Shown here piece by piece: positions 11,571 through 24,597 of a DNA stretch of 64,000 nt. The DNA lies in the NCBI GenBank assembly GCA_023512835.1, contig CM042088.1, positions 37,979,164 to 38,043,163 on the forward strand. Reading direction: 5' to 3'. Made by a program: the position numbers and the translations under genes. Source of the stretch: Taxillus chinensis. Its lineage: Eukaryota; Streptophyta; Magnoliopsida; Santalales; Loranthaceae. The notes below the pieces were generated by a model. The model saw only the letters and a program-made list of their open reading frames with translations, was not told the origin of the DNA and ran no database searches. The stretch's first letter is position 1. Every line of letters begins with the position of its first letter.

Positions 11571-13416
11571 CCACCTGTCAGGCCGGTGGGGACGATGATT
11601 AAATTTAGGATCTTTTATATTCTCAGATAATAATAATATTTATATTTATATAATAAATTATTAATGATAATGATGATTATTATTATTATTTTATTATAAT
11701 TATAAAAATAATATATAATTTAAAAATATATATTATTATTAAAATTTTAAATTAAAAGAAAATATAATAATAAAAAATAAATTAAATAACATAATATGAT
11801 AGAATTTATTGTCTTCATAAATAAATAAAATAAATTTTTTGAAAAGTTAATTTCACCTTATTTTAAAATTTAAAAGGAAAAAAGAATGTTAATTACAAGA
11901 AATAAAAGAAATATAAATTTATAATATTGAATATTTAATTTGCTAAATTACCTTAAAAATCATTAGAATTTATTTGTTCTTCTTGTATTTTCTGCTGCAA
12001 AATCGCTAATCATATTTGTACAATTAATATTCTTTGCCAAATCACTTTCAGTAGATAACAGAGCTAGCCCATTCAATCTTTCTTGTGACATTGTTGACCA
12101 AAGTTAAAATTTGTTCAATTTCAACTTTGAGAAACTTCTTTATCTAGAGGCAACTATGACTGATATTATTAATAATATCCTATATGCAATATATACATTA
12201 GGAAAACAACCATCCGTTATTTTTAAATAATTCAACACATCAATCAATTTCTTCGTTTCATTGGGAAATTATTCTTTCAAGACCTTTACTTCTAAAAATA
12301 AATTTCTACCATCAATATCAAAAAATTCTTTATATTTAAGAAATTCCTCAAGTTTGTTATAATAGATTTTCAAGTATTCATCACTAATAGAATTTAACTT
12401 CTTAAAATAAAACAAAAATCCAAACTTTTGCTCATATAATTGAAATTGCTCAAATTGATTCTTCAGTGAAGAAATACCTTGATTCATACTATACATGGAG
12501 TAATTCACTCTGAAAGATTCTTTTGCAGATTGTATCATTTCTTCACTTGTATTCTCATCAAAATGTTTCTTTCTACGAATGATACTTTTTTCTCAAAAAA
12601 AATTGGTTGGATTTTCATTATAGGTGTAACTTCCTTAGCTTCAATTATGACCTCAACAAATCTATTTTCTCTATAACTTTCAAAAAAAGATAATAAGCTC
12701 TCTCAATTGTTGTATAACAACATCAATATTCATGTCTTCAGCTTGAAAAGTCTTGCTAATAGTGTTAGCAGCAAACAATAGATTATGCTAAATAATCATA
12801 TCAACAAAGAACTCAAAATTTTCAAGTTTATATTCACCAAGGGACTTAGCTTCATTTAAGATTTTGTTATCTTCATCCGGATCTACTAATAGAAGTATAG
12901 CATCTTTTATTTTTAGAGCTTGATACCTAATTGCATTGACACTTTCAACATGACTCTCTCATCGTGTTGATGACAATGACTTAAGTGTGAGACCTCTTAC
13001 ATTATCCTTGAAAATATTTCACTGCTTTGTAGAAGATGAGAACAAAACATAAATGCATTGCACTACTCCAAAAAATGTTTTTGCTTGAAAACAATAATTA
13101 GCCATATCACAACGTGCAAGGTTAAGATTATAGCAACCACATAGTGTATAGAATTCTCTAAGATTTACATCAATCAACCTTTTATATACATCTTTACGTT
13201 TTCCGCTCATATTAGAGCCATTGTCATATCCCTATCCCCTTATATCCTCAATATAAGGATCAAGATTTTTCAAAACTTCTAAAAGCACATTAAAAAGTTC
13301 TTCCCCATATGTATAATCAACTTTCAAAAATTCTACAAAGAACTCCTTTATTTCTATTAGTGATGTTAAAGTATCCACACACCTTATAACAAGAGATATT
13401 TGTTCTTCATGGCTTG

Positions 13417-14899
13417 TGTTAGTCCTAGAGATCCTGTGTGTGTGTGTGGGGGGGGGGTGAATAAGCTCTTTGAAAAATTCTTTTTCTTCTGTCTGACAAG
13501 ACACTAATACTGATTAAAAAGATAAAATTGATGCGGAAGAAAATAAGATATAGTGGAAGCATTTATTTTATTATCCAATGATAATTACAGTAAATTGAAA
13601 AGCAGATAAAGCTATTTGCACTAGCTTTTCTTTACTGAAGAAGTATCTCTCTTTTATTTACAATAGCACTTTAAAACTATTCTATTACGCACACTCTAGA
13701 ACCGTTTTCAAATTCAAAAGCACACTTTTACAAGTATACACGACTATATATTTATAAACATCCCTTGAGTGAACATCTTGGAACTTTAATGTTGCTTTTC
13801 GGGTGATAAGCTGAAATGATGATTTTTTCCTTAGAAACTATCTCTCCTTTAAATGTTACAGATGTGGAGCTCGAGATATTAAAAGTATGAGTGTATTTAA
13901 TTGCTTTGCAAAGCTCTAATTTCATTAAAGGTTTTGTTCACGTATTCGAGTGATCCACGTGTAAGATGATATAAATGTCTTTAACGAATCTTATCTTATA
14001 AAGGGACACAACGAGTTAATGAGTTTGAATGCGTTGATTTGACTTAGTAAGTAAGCGGAGTACTATCTTCTTATTTCGGAGTATGGAGACTTATTCCGAG
14101 CTAATGGAAGGCTCGGATGCTTATTCCGCACGAAGGTTGCTTACTTTGTGTCAATTAAGTACTCAGATCATTTATACCGTAACAAATTTTTTATTCCGTG
14201 TCAATTGAACACTCAGATCTTTTATTCCGTATCAGTGTTCCTTACTCCGCGTTAATTGAACTCTCGGATCCCTTATTCCCTATCAGTGTTCCTTACTCAA
14301 CGTTAATTGAACACTCAGATCTCTTATTCTGTATCAGTGTTCCTTACTCCACATTAATTAAACACTCAGATCCCTTGTTCCGTATCAGTGCTTTCTTACT
14401 CCACATAAGTAGAAGACTCGGATCCTTATTCTGTGTCTTCATATCCTTAGTCTGTGCAAGTGGAAGACTTGAATCCTTATTCCATGTCTTCATGTCCTTA
14501 GTCCGCGTGAGTAAAAGACTTGGATCCTTATTCCATATCTTATTGTCCTTAGTTCACGCGAATTGAAAACTCGGATCCTTATTTTGTATCTTCTTGTCCT
14601 TATTTCGCGCGAGTAGAAGACTCGGATTCTTATTCCGTGTCTTTATGTTCTCATTTTGTGCTAACGTTCCTTATTCTGTATCTTCTGATAACTCGGTTAT
14701 TTACCGAGTCATTTTGTCAACACTCACAATAATCCGGACTAGGATTATATATCCTGTTCTTAACGTATCGCTCGGGTGAACTAAATTTATTGTTTAAGCT
14801 TATCTTCTGTAACATGTTAAAGATAGAGAAATGAGAGATCTCAAATCAAACTACATAGGTTTTCATCTGCATCTTCCAAATTCTGAATTCGATCCAACA
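13417..14899. mobile_element. Solo LTR (1483 bp) inserted in the hAT transposase
   Basis: The insert starts TGTTAGTCC and ends CCAACA. It is flanked by GCTTG (13412-13416) and ACTTG (14900-14904), a 5-bp duplication with one mismatch. Transposase coding sequence stops at one side and resumes at the other, which fixes the boundaries independently. No internal domain or second LTR is present, so it is a solo LTR left by recombination. Family is unknown; length and ends suit a Ty3/gypsy element. Confidence 0.75.
14085..14660. repeat. 51-bp minisatellite inside the solo LTR
   Basis: The motif ACTCRGATC recurs at 14111 (as GCTCGGATG), 14161, 14211, 14262, 14313, 14364, 14416, 14467, 14518, 14569 and 14620, a spacing of 50-52 bp and mostly 51. 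About eleven diverged units are present. Because 51 is a multiple of three, one plus-strand frame stays open for 122 codons across the array without being a real gene. Confidence 0.9.
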
Positions 14900-16747
14900 A
14901 CTTGTGTTTGGAGTACAATCAAGTATAACTAAAAAGTATTTTACATTCTTGATTGTTTCAACAATAACATTTTTTATCTTATCTTCTAACCTTTGAATAA
15001 ATTCATGTTGTATCTTATAACTAAGATAGTGAGTATGAATCTTACTTCTTTGGATTCATTGAAGGTGTTCATGCATTACTGGATCAAATTTAGTAATCAT
15101 TTCAATAATTTTCAAAAAATTTCCATTATCCCCACTAAATTCAATAATTTAGTAATAATAATCTTCTCATTATCCCCACGAAATGCCATATTAGTTTCGC
15201 CAAGAGTCTTCACAACAACAAGAATCCTTAATAATACTTGTTTCAAATGTTCTTTTTCTTTGTTGATTATATCTTGAGCACATCTATCGATGGTTTCTTT
15301 TTTCCCTAATCTTATACTAAGCTCAATCCATTTTCTCATGCAACTAATATATTCATCACGAGATTCATGACTCTTAAGTTTTTCACTAAGATTTTTTCAA
15401 TCTTTGAATCCATCAGTGGCCAAATGAGACATGTTTCTATCTTTCTTGAATAACTTGCAACAAAAATATTACATTCTATCCCAAATATTTGAATATACTA
15501 ATCGTTTTCTATCTTATTTCTCTTCATTTGATAGATGTCGAATGTAATAAGAGGATGAGAAATGTCTATTATGATCATTTAGTGGAAAGTTGACATTAAA
15601 ATTTTTGATTGGGCCCTTTTCAGCTAATAACTCTTTCATATTTTGATCAATTTCTCTCTAATTACCAGGATAATAAATATTTGAATGCTCAAATTCTTCA
15701 TTCAAATTTTGATGCTGGTCACTCTCAGTCTCATTCTTATTCTCATTTGAATGTTCTTCAATTAAATTATCTTCATCCAAATTATATTCAACTAAACGTG
15801 AAGTCTCTACTTGTTTACTACTAGTAATAAATTTATCAAGAGCCCCTGATTGAGATTAAATAAGTTGTTCTATCATCTACTTCTTTTCTTCTTTTTTCAA
15901 ATCCAAAAGTGTACTTTCTTTGAGGCATGATTATTTACCCTATAATAACATAACAAAGAAAAAATAAATTAAACAATTACACAATTACATATCAATAATT
16001 CATAATTCAATTTCAAGTTTCAACTCAAATAATTTGTAATTTCATAAACTTATCAAATACATAAAATAAAAATAAAAGCATAAATACTAAAATACAACTA
16101 GTAATATATTTATATTACAGTAGTGACTCATCTAAAATAAAAATAAAAATATAGCAGTAAAAACATAAATACAGCAAGAACAACACTCATAAAAATAAAA
16201 GTTAAAAGGAAAAAAAAGTCATGGGTCACACGAGAAATGTGTAGTCCTTGCACCACAGGTTCCACTCTTTTTGTAAGTGTTCACAACCAAACAAATAAAT
16301 AAAATAAAATAACTCATGAACTCCAGAAATTAAAGAGGAGGATCCTTTCTAGCAGTGGCATTTTAACTTTGTGATACGGGAAATAAATAATGGCTGACAC
16401 CACTTATCTTATATACTGATATACTCATATAAACAATTAACAAAATGTTTACAAGATAAGAAAAATGTACCATTCATCGGACGGATCACGGATGTCACAG
16501 TCACGGATCATCGGATCGCAAAGCTGATAGGCATAGCAGCGGTAGTGGCGTGGCACGGCAGCGGCGCGGAGGACTTGCATGTTGCGTGTTGGCATGGAGC
16601 TTGCTATGTCGGCTGTAGTTGTGACTTGTGAGGCTAGGTCAAGAGATGAATAAGATATTGAAATGAGGCCATAATTTTGGCCAAAATTTTGGGGGCCTAA
16701 GGCCCAAGCCTCACTTGCCTGGCCATGGGGCTGACCCTGCCATTGGT

Positions 16748-18482
16748 CGGGGCTGAGTAAAGAAGAAGAAACAAGAAAATGATGATAAATAATTATATAA
16801 AAATAATGTTTTACTATAATAACATAGAAAAATATTAAAATTATAATTTGGTATTGCAAAAATTGTTAGTTAAATTTCATAAAAATAGTTTTTAGTTAAA
16901 TTTTAGTTAAAATATATTGGGATCACTACTATTGCTCTAACTGTCCATATTTTTTATTCTATTTCCATTTTATCAAAATTTTATACGTATATATAAATAT
17001 ATTTATTTATTTCCAACAAATTTTACTATTTCAGATTTCACCTGTTTTTGGTTAAGAGCATTAGTAACAGATTTTATTATTTCAGATTTCACCCGTGTGT
17101 ATATTATAATGATGAAATTATAGTAATGAAATATGAGAAATATTTCATAATTAATATGCGCTTGCTCGTGATCAAGTTCATCATGCATAAAACTCCTAAC
17201 GAATACACTATTTTTGTCTTATACCCATCCATCTTTAAGAGCCGAAACTAATCCGTGATAAATACTATCACACATAGCATTCAAACACAAACAATTTGTA
17301 ACCATGTGCACAATGCACTCCCTGCTACTACTAGACTAGCTCGGGAGCAACATATAACCATACTAGAACAAACCAAATGCTATTTGAACAACTAAATTAA
17401 TTATTATGTTGCTAAACAAAAACAAACAAAATGAACATCATAACTCTCGAGTCTTATGAGTGAAAAAGTATCTTAATTAGTTAATTATTTTTATTTTTTA
17501 TTTAAATATTGATTCTCAAGCTAAATCAAATTTGCAAATCTAATGCAAAACAACAACACACACTTCACTTGTTTGTTTTGGTAAGCCTTTTAGCATGTTA
17601 GGTATATATATCACGTAGAATCGTTCAAAACATTACAATCAAGTTATCAAATGTTGAGTATCAAGCATGTTGTTTTTGACATTTATATAGATGATATAAG
17701 AAAATTTCATTTATTACCAGGCTTTAGCTGGTAAGAAATTGAATACATAGGCTTAGTATTATATTAGAACAAATATGAATATAGATAACAAGTATTGACC
17801 TATTCTTAGAAGTGTGTTTGGTTTATTCAATATCAAATAACATCAAAAGTTTTGGTATTTGATAATGGAATGTCTAATGTTTTATTTTTACATGGAGAGT
17901 TGATTATAATGCTATAAGCAAGGGAGTGCTTTTGAAGAAGTCATTTGTTATCAAGTTATATTACACAGAATAATGAGAACAATTTTGAACACTCAAAGTT
18001 TTATAACCGAAGCAAATTTTCAAGAAATCACTTAACTTTTAGCAAAAGTCTCTCTAAGGTCATATTAATTAGTTAAAAGAGTTGAAATTAAATGTTATTC
18101 AGGGGAGTATGATAAGCATTAGGACTGAATTGATAGGATATCCACACCATTCAAGGCAAGATAATAACATTCTATGCAAGATAGCATCATTCCTATAAAA
18201 CCCTCAAAAAAATATCAAGAGAGTGGGAGATATTTTGTTCTACTGCAAAATATTTTTGAATAATTTCATTTTAAATGATTCTTGAAAAATGAATCAAAAT
18301 GATTTTTTTATAAGATTTAACATTCTTAAAATAAGAATGAATTTATATTTTATCATTGTATGAATTGTGGTAGTTCCAACATAAACGAATTAACTAGTGG
18401 TTAATTTTTGATAAAAGATAAAGTTCCATTAGAACAACCTTTATCTAGTCCTCCATCTCTTTAAAAAAACAAAACCAAGAGG
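16748..18482. other. AT-rich intergenic DNA
   Basis: No gene supported. A short direct repeat (ATTTCAGATTTCACC) occurs near 17030 and 17079. The 17600-18130 part has faint resemblance to the end of a copia polyprotein, too weak to annotate. Confidence 0.4.
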
Positions 18483-18487
18483 AAGTG

Positions 18488-21432
18488 TGTAAGGATCCGT
18501 ATATGTGTTAGCGTAACTTATAATCTATATTTAATGTTAAGAATGTTATTTTGAGAATGTGGCCATTAATACGATCATTTTGACTATATTTGGGCCTAGT
18601 TAGAGGTCCAGAAGCCTCCAAGGGTTATTTAGTAATTTTTAGGAGTTAAATTGAGGGTTAATAAGTGGAAAATAGAATTTTGAAGGGCTTTTTGGAAATT
18701 ATCAAGGAATAGGACGAATTTTAATTAAAAATAGGGTTTTGGGGTTTTATTATTTATTATAACTTTGTTTTGAGAAACCCTAGCCGTCGGAGGAGAGTTC
18801 TTAGTGTTCTTCGCGTTCTTCATCGTTCTTCGCTGATTCTAGACCGTTCTTGCAAGTTTAATCCCTTCGGAAGGCAAGAGATAGGTGATTCTTGATTCCT
18901 CGTTATTCTATTGCACGAACACAAACTGTTAGAATATATATATATATACATATATATATATACATATATATATATACATAAACGTTTGGATATGTATATA
19001 TTTATATAAATATATTCATTTACGTGTATATACATACGGTTGGGCGATTGTTGCAGTGCGGCGTGATTCGACCAGTTCCGAATCCTTGGACGAGCTACTG
19101 CACCTGCTATCCCTTTTATCATATTCTAATTAGTTATTATTAATTTCTACCCGTACTTGGCCAGTTGGCCTGGTTTCTTCCGCGCGGCAGCAGCAGCACA
19201 CCAGGCTGTCGAATGACAGCCTGGTTAGCGTCTCCATGACGGGGCGGCGGCGGCCTATATGTTCCTGCCTCCACAATCCATTCGATCCAATGCAGCACAA
19301 GGGTTTTGTTTTATTTTATTTAATTTTCTCTTAATCAAAAAAGGGGGCATCTTTACATGCGTGGTTTCGTGACAGTGAAAGAAAAGGCGCATCCTTTTTT
19401 TTAGTATCAGATTTTTTTTAAAAGGGGGGCTTAATTGATTATGGGAATTAAGTCGTGCGTGTCAATAGTTAATATATGTGGGTAATAAATTTGTGCATTA
19501 AATCCGTGCATTATTATGAAGTCGTGCATGATATTATATATGTGTATTTTGATAATTATCAAGATATATAGACAAATTTAATTTAATTTGATTTAGTAGT
19601 AAAAATAACATATTCATTGATAACATTCCAATAGCAAGGTCAAACAAGAATTTTGATATTATTAGTTTAATAATAAAAATAGTGCTTGGGTTTGATATTA
19701 TAGTTTAATAATATAAAGTATTACTTGAAGCTTGATATTATTAATTTATCATCTAAAATATTATCGGAGGCTTGACATTAATAGTTTGATATTAGAAACA
19801 TTGTTTGTGGCTTGATATTTATAATCTGACACTAGAAATATTGTTTGTAGTTCAATGTTAGAAATTTGGCATTTAAATGCTACTTGTACGTAGCTTAATA
19901 TTACTTAATTGATATTTAATAGGGGTGAGTATCGGTCGGTTCGGCCGGTTTGTGTCTAATTTTTAAACCAAACCAACGACATTCGGTTTGAAAAAAATCT
20001 AAACCAAAACCAACCAATAAATGTTAAAAACCGTCGGTCTTGGTTCGGTTCGGTATATAAAAATTCGGTTCGGTTCATCGGTTTGAATCGATTTTTGAAT
20101 TTTAACGTCAAATAAAAAAATATATTTATTTTAATTCTTAAACATCATCACCAATCAGCCAAGTTTACGACTCTACGGGTAGATCTGACAGAGATAAGTG
20201 GGAATAAGGAAGTGGGAATGTCAACCTTTAGCCGTTCTACTTCGAGAAAGCACAAAACTAAGGGATGCGTGGAATTGGAAAGCGGAAAGTGCCAACATGC
20301 CGAAATGGTAACGTATGTTCGGTCGGTTCGGTTAATCAAACCCTCAAAACCGTGAACCGAACCAATAACATCGGTTCTCCAAAAATAAAAACCAAATAAA
20401 CCAATATAATTTTAAAAACCAACCTTTTTCGGTCTAAATGGTTTGGTTTGGTTCGGTTCGGTTCGTCGGTTTGGTTCGGTTTTTGATCACTCCTAATATT
20501 TAAGGTATTGTATGTTTGATGAATATTTATATATGTATGTATATCTATATATATTATTTGTTGTTAGCGCCGGATTGATGAATTAAATATTTTGTAAGGT
20601 TATTGTATTGAATTTTGACTGTTGGAATATTCTATTTATTGATTATATGTGGAATTGGTGGTGGAGTTGGTTGGGTTTACCGCAGGTCCCATATAGGGCT
20701 GGCAAGAGGCTGCAAGTCCCCTATGTGGCTGGTTAATTGAGGTCCCATATGTGGCATGTTGTCGTTAGAGACACCACAGGTCCCACATATGGCTATATGG
20801 TAATGACTGGGATCCTTGGAGCTGGATGTGAGAATCTCCTGGATGGTTGGATTGTTTGGTGTGTACCCTTAATGAATGAAATGTAATGTGTGTGATATTA
20901 TATTTTGTGATTGAATGTAAGCTTATTGTGATAAAGTTGGACACTACACTGGCACAAGCATACACCGATCATGTAGACTTAGGAATTCATGTTATAGGAT
21001 GGTGAGGAGATGAAGATCACCTACTGGGCATTCGTGCTCACCCCTACTTTGTTGACATGTTTCAGGTATCGACTCATTCGCTAGAGGCTGGTCCGAAGCT
21101 AATTTTTGTTTGTTTTAAATTTTGTAATAACTTGGTTTATGGATTTTGTAAAACATGATTGATTTTATTATTTGAATATCCGGACGAGGGTCCGTGGAAG
21201 TTGTATTGGAATTATAGCATGACTCTGTTATTAATAAATTATTTTCCTTAACTTCATAGCATGTGGGAATGTACAGGAATACCCCTAATGTATGAATGTA
21301 CAGGTTTATCTCGGACAACACCCGATGTGTAGTCCATATCGGTGCTAGTCACCAACCCCTTGACCCTTCGGGTGCGGGCATGGGGAAGTCACACTCTTAG
21401 TTCCGGTCCTTCCGGGATTTGGGGGCATGACA
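18488..21432 (+). mobile_element. Gypsy-type solo LTR (with nested MITE)
   Basis: The sequence begins TGTAAGGATCCG at 18488 and ends GGGGGCATGACA at 21432. The style of both ends, and short runs such as CCGCAGGTCCCATATAGGGC near 20682, are those of long plant Ty3/gypsy LTRs. The 5-mer to the left is AAGTG (18483-18487). The sequence to the right is AGTTG, an imperfect match. Removing the hAT MITE at 19920-20495 leaves about 2.4 kb. No gag-pol sequence is present. Bases 18939-18978 hold an (AT)n-type tract. Confidence 0.65.
19920..20495. mobile_element. hAT-type MITE, copy 1 (576 bp)
   Basis: The ends are TAGGGGTGA and TCACTCCTA, a terminal inverted repeat close to that of Ac/Ds. It is flanked by the perfect 8-bp duplication ATATTTAA (19912-19919, 20496-20503). 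Both subterminal regions are crowded with CGGTT/AACCG motifs. It has no coding capacity. It is homologous along its whole length to the copy at 46168-46738. Confidence 0.93.
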
Positions 21433-21441
21433 AGTTGTGGA

Positions 21442-21852
21442 TGTAATGTCCCATATCGGCTGGGGAGGAGAACGAAGCAAGCTACTTAGGTGGCTGTGGA
21501 AACCTCTCCTAGCACGAGGCCTTTTGGGGGCCGAGGGCCTACCAAAAACAAAACCGTGCGGGCGAGGCCCAAAGCGGACAATATCGGGCTACGGATGGGC
21601 TGGGCTGTTACAAATGGTATCAGAGCCAGGGCCCGGGTCGGTGTGCCAGCGAGGACGTTGGGCTCTCCGAGGGGGGGTGGATGTAATGTCCCATATCGGC
21701 TGGGGAGGAGAACGAAGCAGGCTACTTAGGTGGCTGTGGAAATCTCTCCTAGCACGAGGCCTTTTGGGGGCCGAGGGCCTACCAAAAACAAAACTGTGCA
21801 GGCGAAGCCCAAAGCGGACAATATCGGGCTACGAATGGGCTGGGCTGTTACA
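21442..21852 (+). mobile_element. TRIM (terminal-repeat retrotransposon in miniature)
   Basis: Two 171-bp direct repeats (21442-21612 and 21682-21852), each starting TGTAATGTCCC and ending CTGTTACA, flank a 69-bp middle. The middle begins with a tRNA-Met primer site (TGGTATCAGAGCC, 21615-21627) and ends with a polypurine tract (CGAGGGGGGGTGGA). The whole is 411 bp and carries no coding domain, the definition of a TRIM. The block CCCATATCGGCTGGGGAGG matches a motif widespread in plant TRIMs. The right flank is AAGTG; the left flank is not a clear match. Confidence 0.9.
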
Positions 21853-21857
21853 AAGTG

Positions 21858-24590
21858 TGAGGAGAAAAAACAAGAAAAATCAATTTTGAAGAAATGATAA
21901 AGGTGAGGGTTCATTTTGGTCATGGTATAAGAAAATAAAATTCTAGAATGGCACCTTATTTGGGCATTGATAGTGCGAATTTGGTGGGTGAATTAGGCAA
22001 TGGTGGCGTGACTCTAGTGTGTGGAGGATGACTCCGACAGTGATGCTATGGGAAATTAATATTTTAATAAAGTACTGCAAATTTTATCAAAGCAAATAAT
22101 TAAGCTTATAAATTATGAATATTCAATTTTTTGTAATTAGTGATTCTTTGGCTAAATTCATTGTGAGTGCTCTTAGTGATGAAGATAATAATTTTTATCA
22201 GATATGTTATGTTATGTAATTTTTTTATATTTTATTTAAATTTATAATTTTGATAATATTATATATTTTAAAATTTTATGTTGTTCCTAAAATTTTATTA
22301 AAGTAATAATACAAAAATTAATATTTAATACAAATATTTTTATTATATTAAAATATATAAGAGATAAGAGTTGTAATTTAAATTTTGCGCCAACCATGGG
22401 CAAATGGCTAGCATCTACATTTGACATTTTGCAACCCCACAAGGGGTTAATTTGGCATTGCATTCCAAATACTATTTCTAGTCATTTTATAAGTAAAAAC
22501 ATCAAAATTTGTTTGATAAATTTAAAAAATACTTATAAAAAAGTTTTTATTTTCTTATGGTAAAAATCAAAAGCAATTTAGGGGGTTATGTAAGGGTTGC
22601 TTTTTAAACTTGCTTTTTTGAGGCAACACCTTTGAAATTTATAAAATATCAATATTAATCTTATTTAAAATTAAAAGAAAATGAGGTGCAAGTTTTAAAT
22701 TTAAAATTAAAGATATTTTTATCTTTTTAGATATCTATAATAATTTTATATTTGATTTACCAAACACTATTATCTACTCCTAAAATATACTATACTTTTA
22801 AAATTACAGATTACTAAACATACATTAACTTATTTTTATAACTTTTTTATTACAACTAAAAAAATGACTTTTACCAAACTTTAGTCCTAGCTTCCAAACC
22901 CACGTCTCATTAATCATGGGCATGAGTCCGCCCGTGATGTAATATATATACACCACACACATATTCAACAAAAAACAAACTTCGTCTAGGAGGAAGTTTC
23001 TATAATGGTGGTGATCCGTATCATTGTTTGTTTCTTTGTTTGTAAAGTTAAGACCTTCATTGACACTACTAGGTAGGGACAACTCTAGGAATTTTTGTTA
23101 AAGTGTTCAATAGCGCAACCACAAATAGATAATATTTAAATACTACAAACATTGAATATTGAATATTTATGCATTTTAAATTTCTAAATCAAAACCTTAA
23201 TAATTCAAATTTCAATTAAAATTATTGAATAACACAATATCAAATTACCAATTATCAAACGGCAAAAGTAACAGTTGGAATTTGAAAAAAAAAGGTTAAT
23301 GGAGCCAGAAGAGCCAATCGTATCAAAATTTTAAGATAGATTGTCACAAAAGAGAGGGAGCTAAGGGCTAGGGGGATGGTTACATTGGTCAAAGGTGAGA
23401 GCCAAGAAGTCCAACACATGCAATAGCCAATAATAATTTAGATTTCAAATCAACCATGGATAAATCAATTTGTTAAATGATGCCAGTTAAATCAATAGAA
23501 CTCCTTAAAACTATTTTTTTCTAATATTTAACATATATATATATTACTGCTAGGACCTTTGCTTAAAATATAAAAGTTATATTCAGATCTTTTATTATTA
23601 TTCTTTTTTCAATAACCTAACAAAAACTTTCGTGATATTCTTTACTTTTGCATCACTGAATATCTTTTAACATAATAGAATATGAATATTAAGCGGATTA
23701 ATTCGTTGAATTATTTTAAAATAAATAAATTTTATAAATTTATTTTTAAAATTAATTAATCTCATAATTACTTTTAAAAATTATTTTTAATTGTTTTTTA
23801 TAATTTAAATATTTATTTTTTATTTTATTACTTAAATTTATAATAGTATTTTTTAATTGAATAAAATTTAATTTAAATAAAATATTCTTTTTAAAATATA
23901 TGATCTTTCATATCAAATTATTTTCATATTAAAATTAAATACTAATCAAAATTCTACCAAATATGCCCTAATATTTGTAACAAATATACATTTGCAATTG
24001 TCTCTTCGATCTCCCTATTTCGTCATGAAATGTTTTTAAAATTACACATATGATCATAAAGTATTCTTATAGTCAATTTTTAAAAAAACTCAAGCTTTAA
24101 AAATATTTTATAATCATATATAATTAATATTTAATCCCTTATGTTATTGCTCTAAACCTCCGAATCTCCGATCGAGTTGAACGGCTCGTAATCTCATCTA
24201 TGACAAAAGCTTGAGACATAAATTTGGCACTTAATTGTCTCCCGGAAAAAGAAAACGAAAAAGAAAAAGCAACAATAAAATATAAACAAAACAAAATCAA
24301 GCCCTTAAAAAGTCACTCGTTTCCCTTCTTTTTCCTTTCCTTTTTCTTTTTTCCTTCCTGTTTTGTCGGTACAGGTTTGAAGAATTTTTTTGTTCTTGAG
24401 ATTATTGGTTGGAAGAAAATGTGCAAAAAAAAATACCCAGGCCAAAGGAGGTTGGGAGAAAATGTGCACCCAAAAAATAAAATAAAATAAATCACCATTT
24501 GATTCTGACGCCAACTTTACTGTACATGGCTTGATTCGAACTTGAATGGGTTGATCAATTCACCGGAATGCATCAGCATCATCATCACCA
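21858..24590. other. AT-rich intergenic DNA with possible small MITE
   Basis: No gene seen. A stretch at 22444-22880 shares short sequence with the element at 62497-63147 (for example GGGTTGCTTTT...AACYTGCTTTTTT near 22594), so it is probably a related non-autonomous element, but clean termini were not found. The rest is AT-rich with frequent stops on all frames. Confidence 0.4.
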
Positions 24591-24597
24591 CCAAGAT

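Larger units (their letters stand above)
11970..15928 (-). pseudogene. hAT transposase relic (TTF/zinc-finger MYM-like type)
   Basis: Read on the minus strand, the relic begins MPQRKYTFGFEKRRKE (start near 15928) and can be followed with several stops and frameshifts to a hAT C-terminal dimerisation region ending near 11970. Recognisable blocks include WIELSIRLGKKETIDRCAQD (about 15330-15270), the stretch around ILDCTPNTS (about 14920-14897), HEEQISLVIRCVDTLTS (about 13410-13360), GYDNGSNMSGKRKDVYKRL (about 13230-13170), the Trp-less remnant of the RWESH box near 12960, and near 12140-12020 a block ending TMSQERLNGLALLS. The last is the classic hAT dimerisation motif. In intact relatives this protein is about 800 residues; the net length here is about 825 codons. 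The gene is split by the solo LTR at 13417-14899. Confidence 0.85.
11579..16739 (-). mobile_element. Decayed hAT transposon with a nested solo LTR
   Basis: The body is a full-length hAT transposase relic on the minus strand. The 5' end of the element is on the right. The sequence ending at 16739 read in reverse starts CAGGGTCAGCCCC, followed by the GGGCCTTAGGCCCCCAAAA-type motif seen in plant hAT elements of this class. The left end is less certain: CAGGCCGGTGGGG at 11579 is the best candidate. The flanking 8-mers CCACCTGT (11571-11578) and CCATTGGT (16740-16747) match at 5 of 8 positions, consistent with an old insertion but not proof. Without the nested solo LTR the element would be about 3.7 kb. 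Confidence 0.65.

Noticed and set aside
14198..14566. 122-codon frame with repeated SVPYSTLIEHSDLLF-like units
   Set aside because: It is the translation of the 51-bp minisatellite. Openness follows from the 3n period and not from coding function.
17640..18130. Possible copia RNase H and 3' end (words like KHVVFDIYIDD, FLHGEL, then GGGGAGTATG)
   Set aside because: The matches are short, out of order and without the conserved core motifs, so chance is more likely.
21437..21889. 150-codon frame with a duplicated block
   Set aside because: It is the TRIM element read through, and the duplicated block is its two LTRs.
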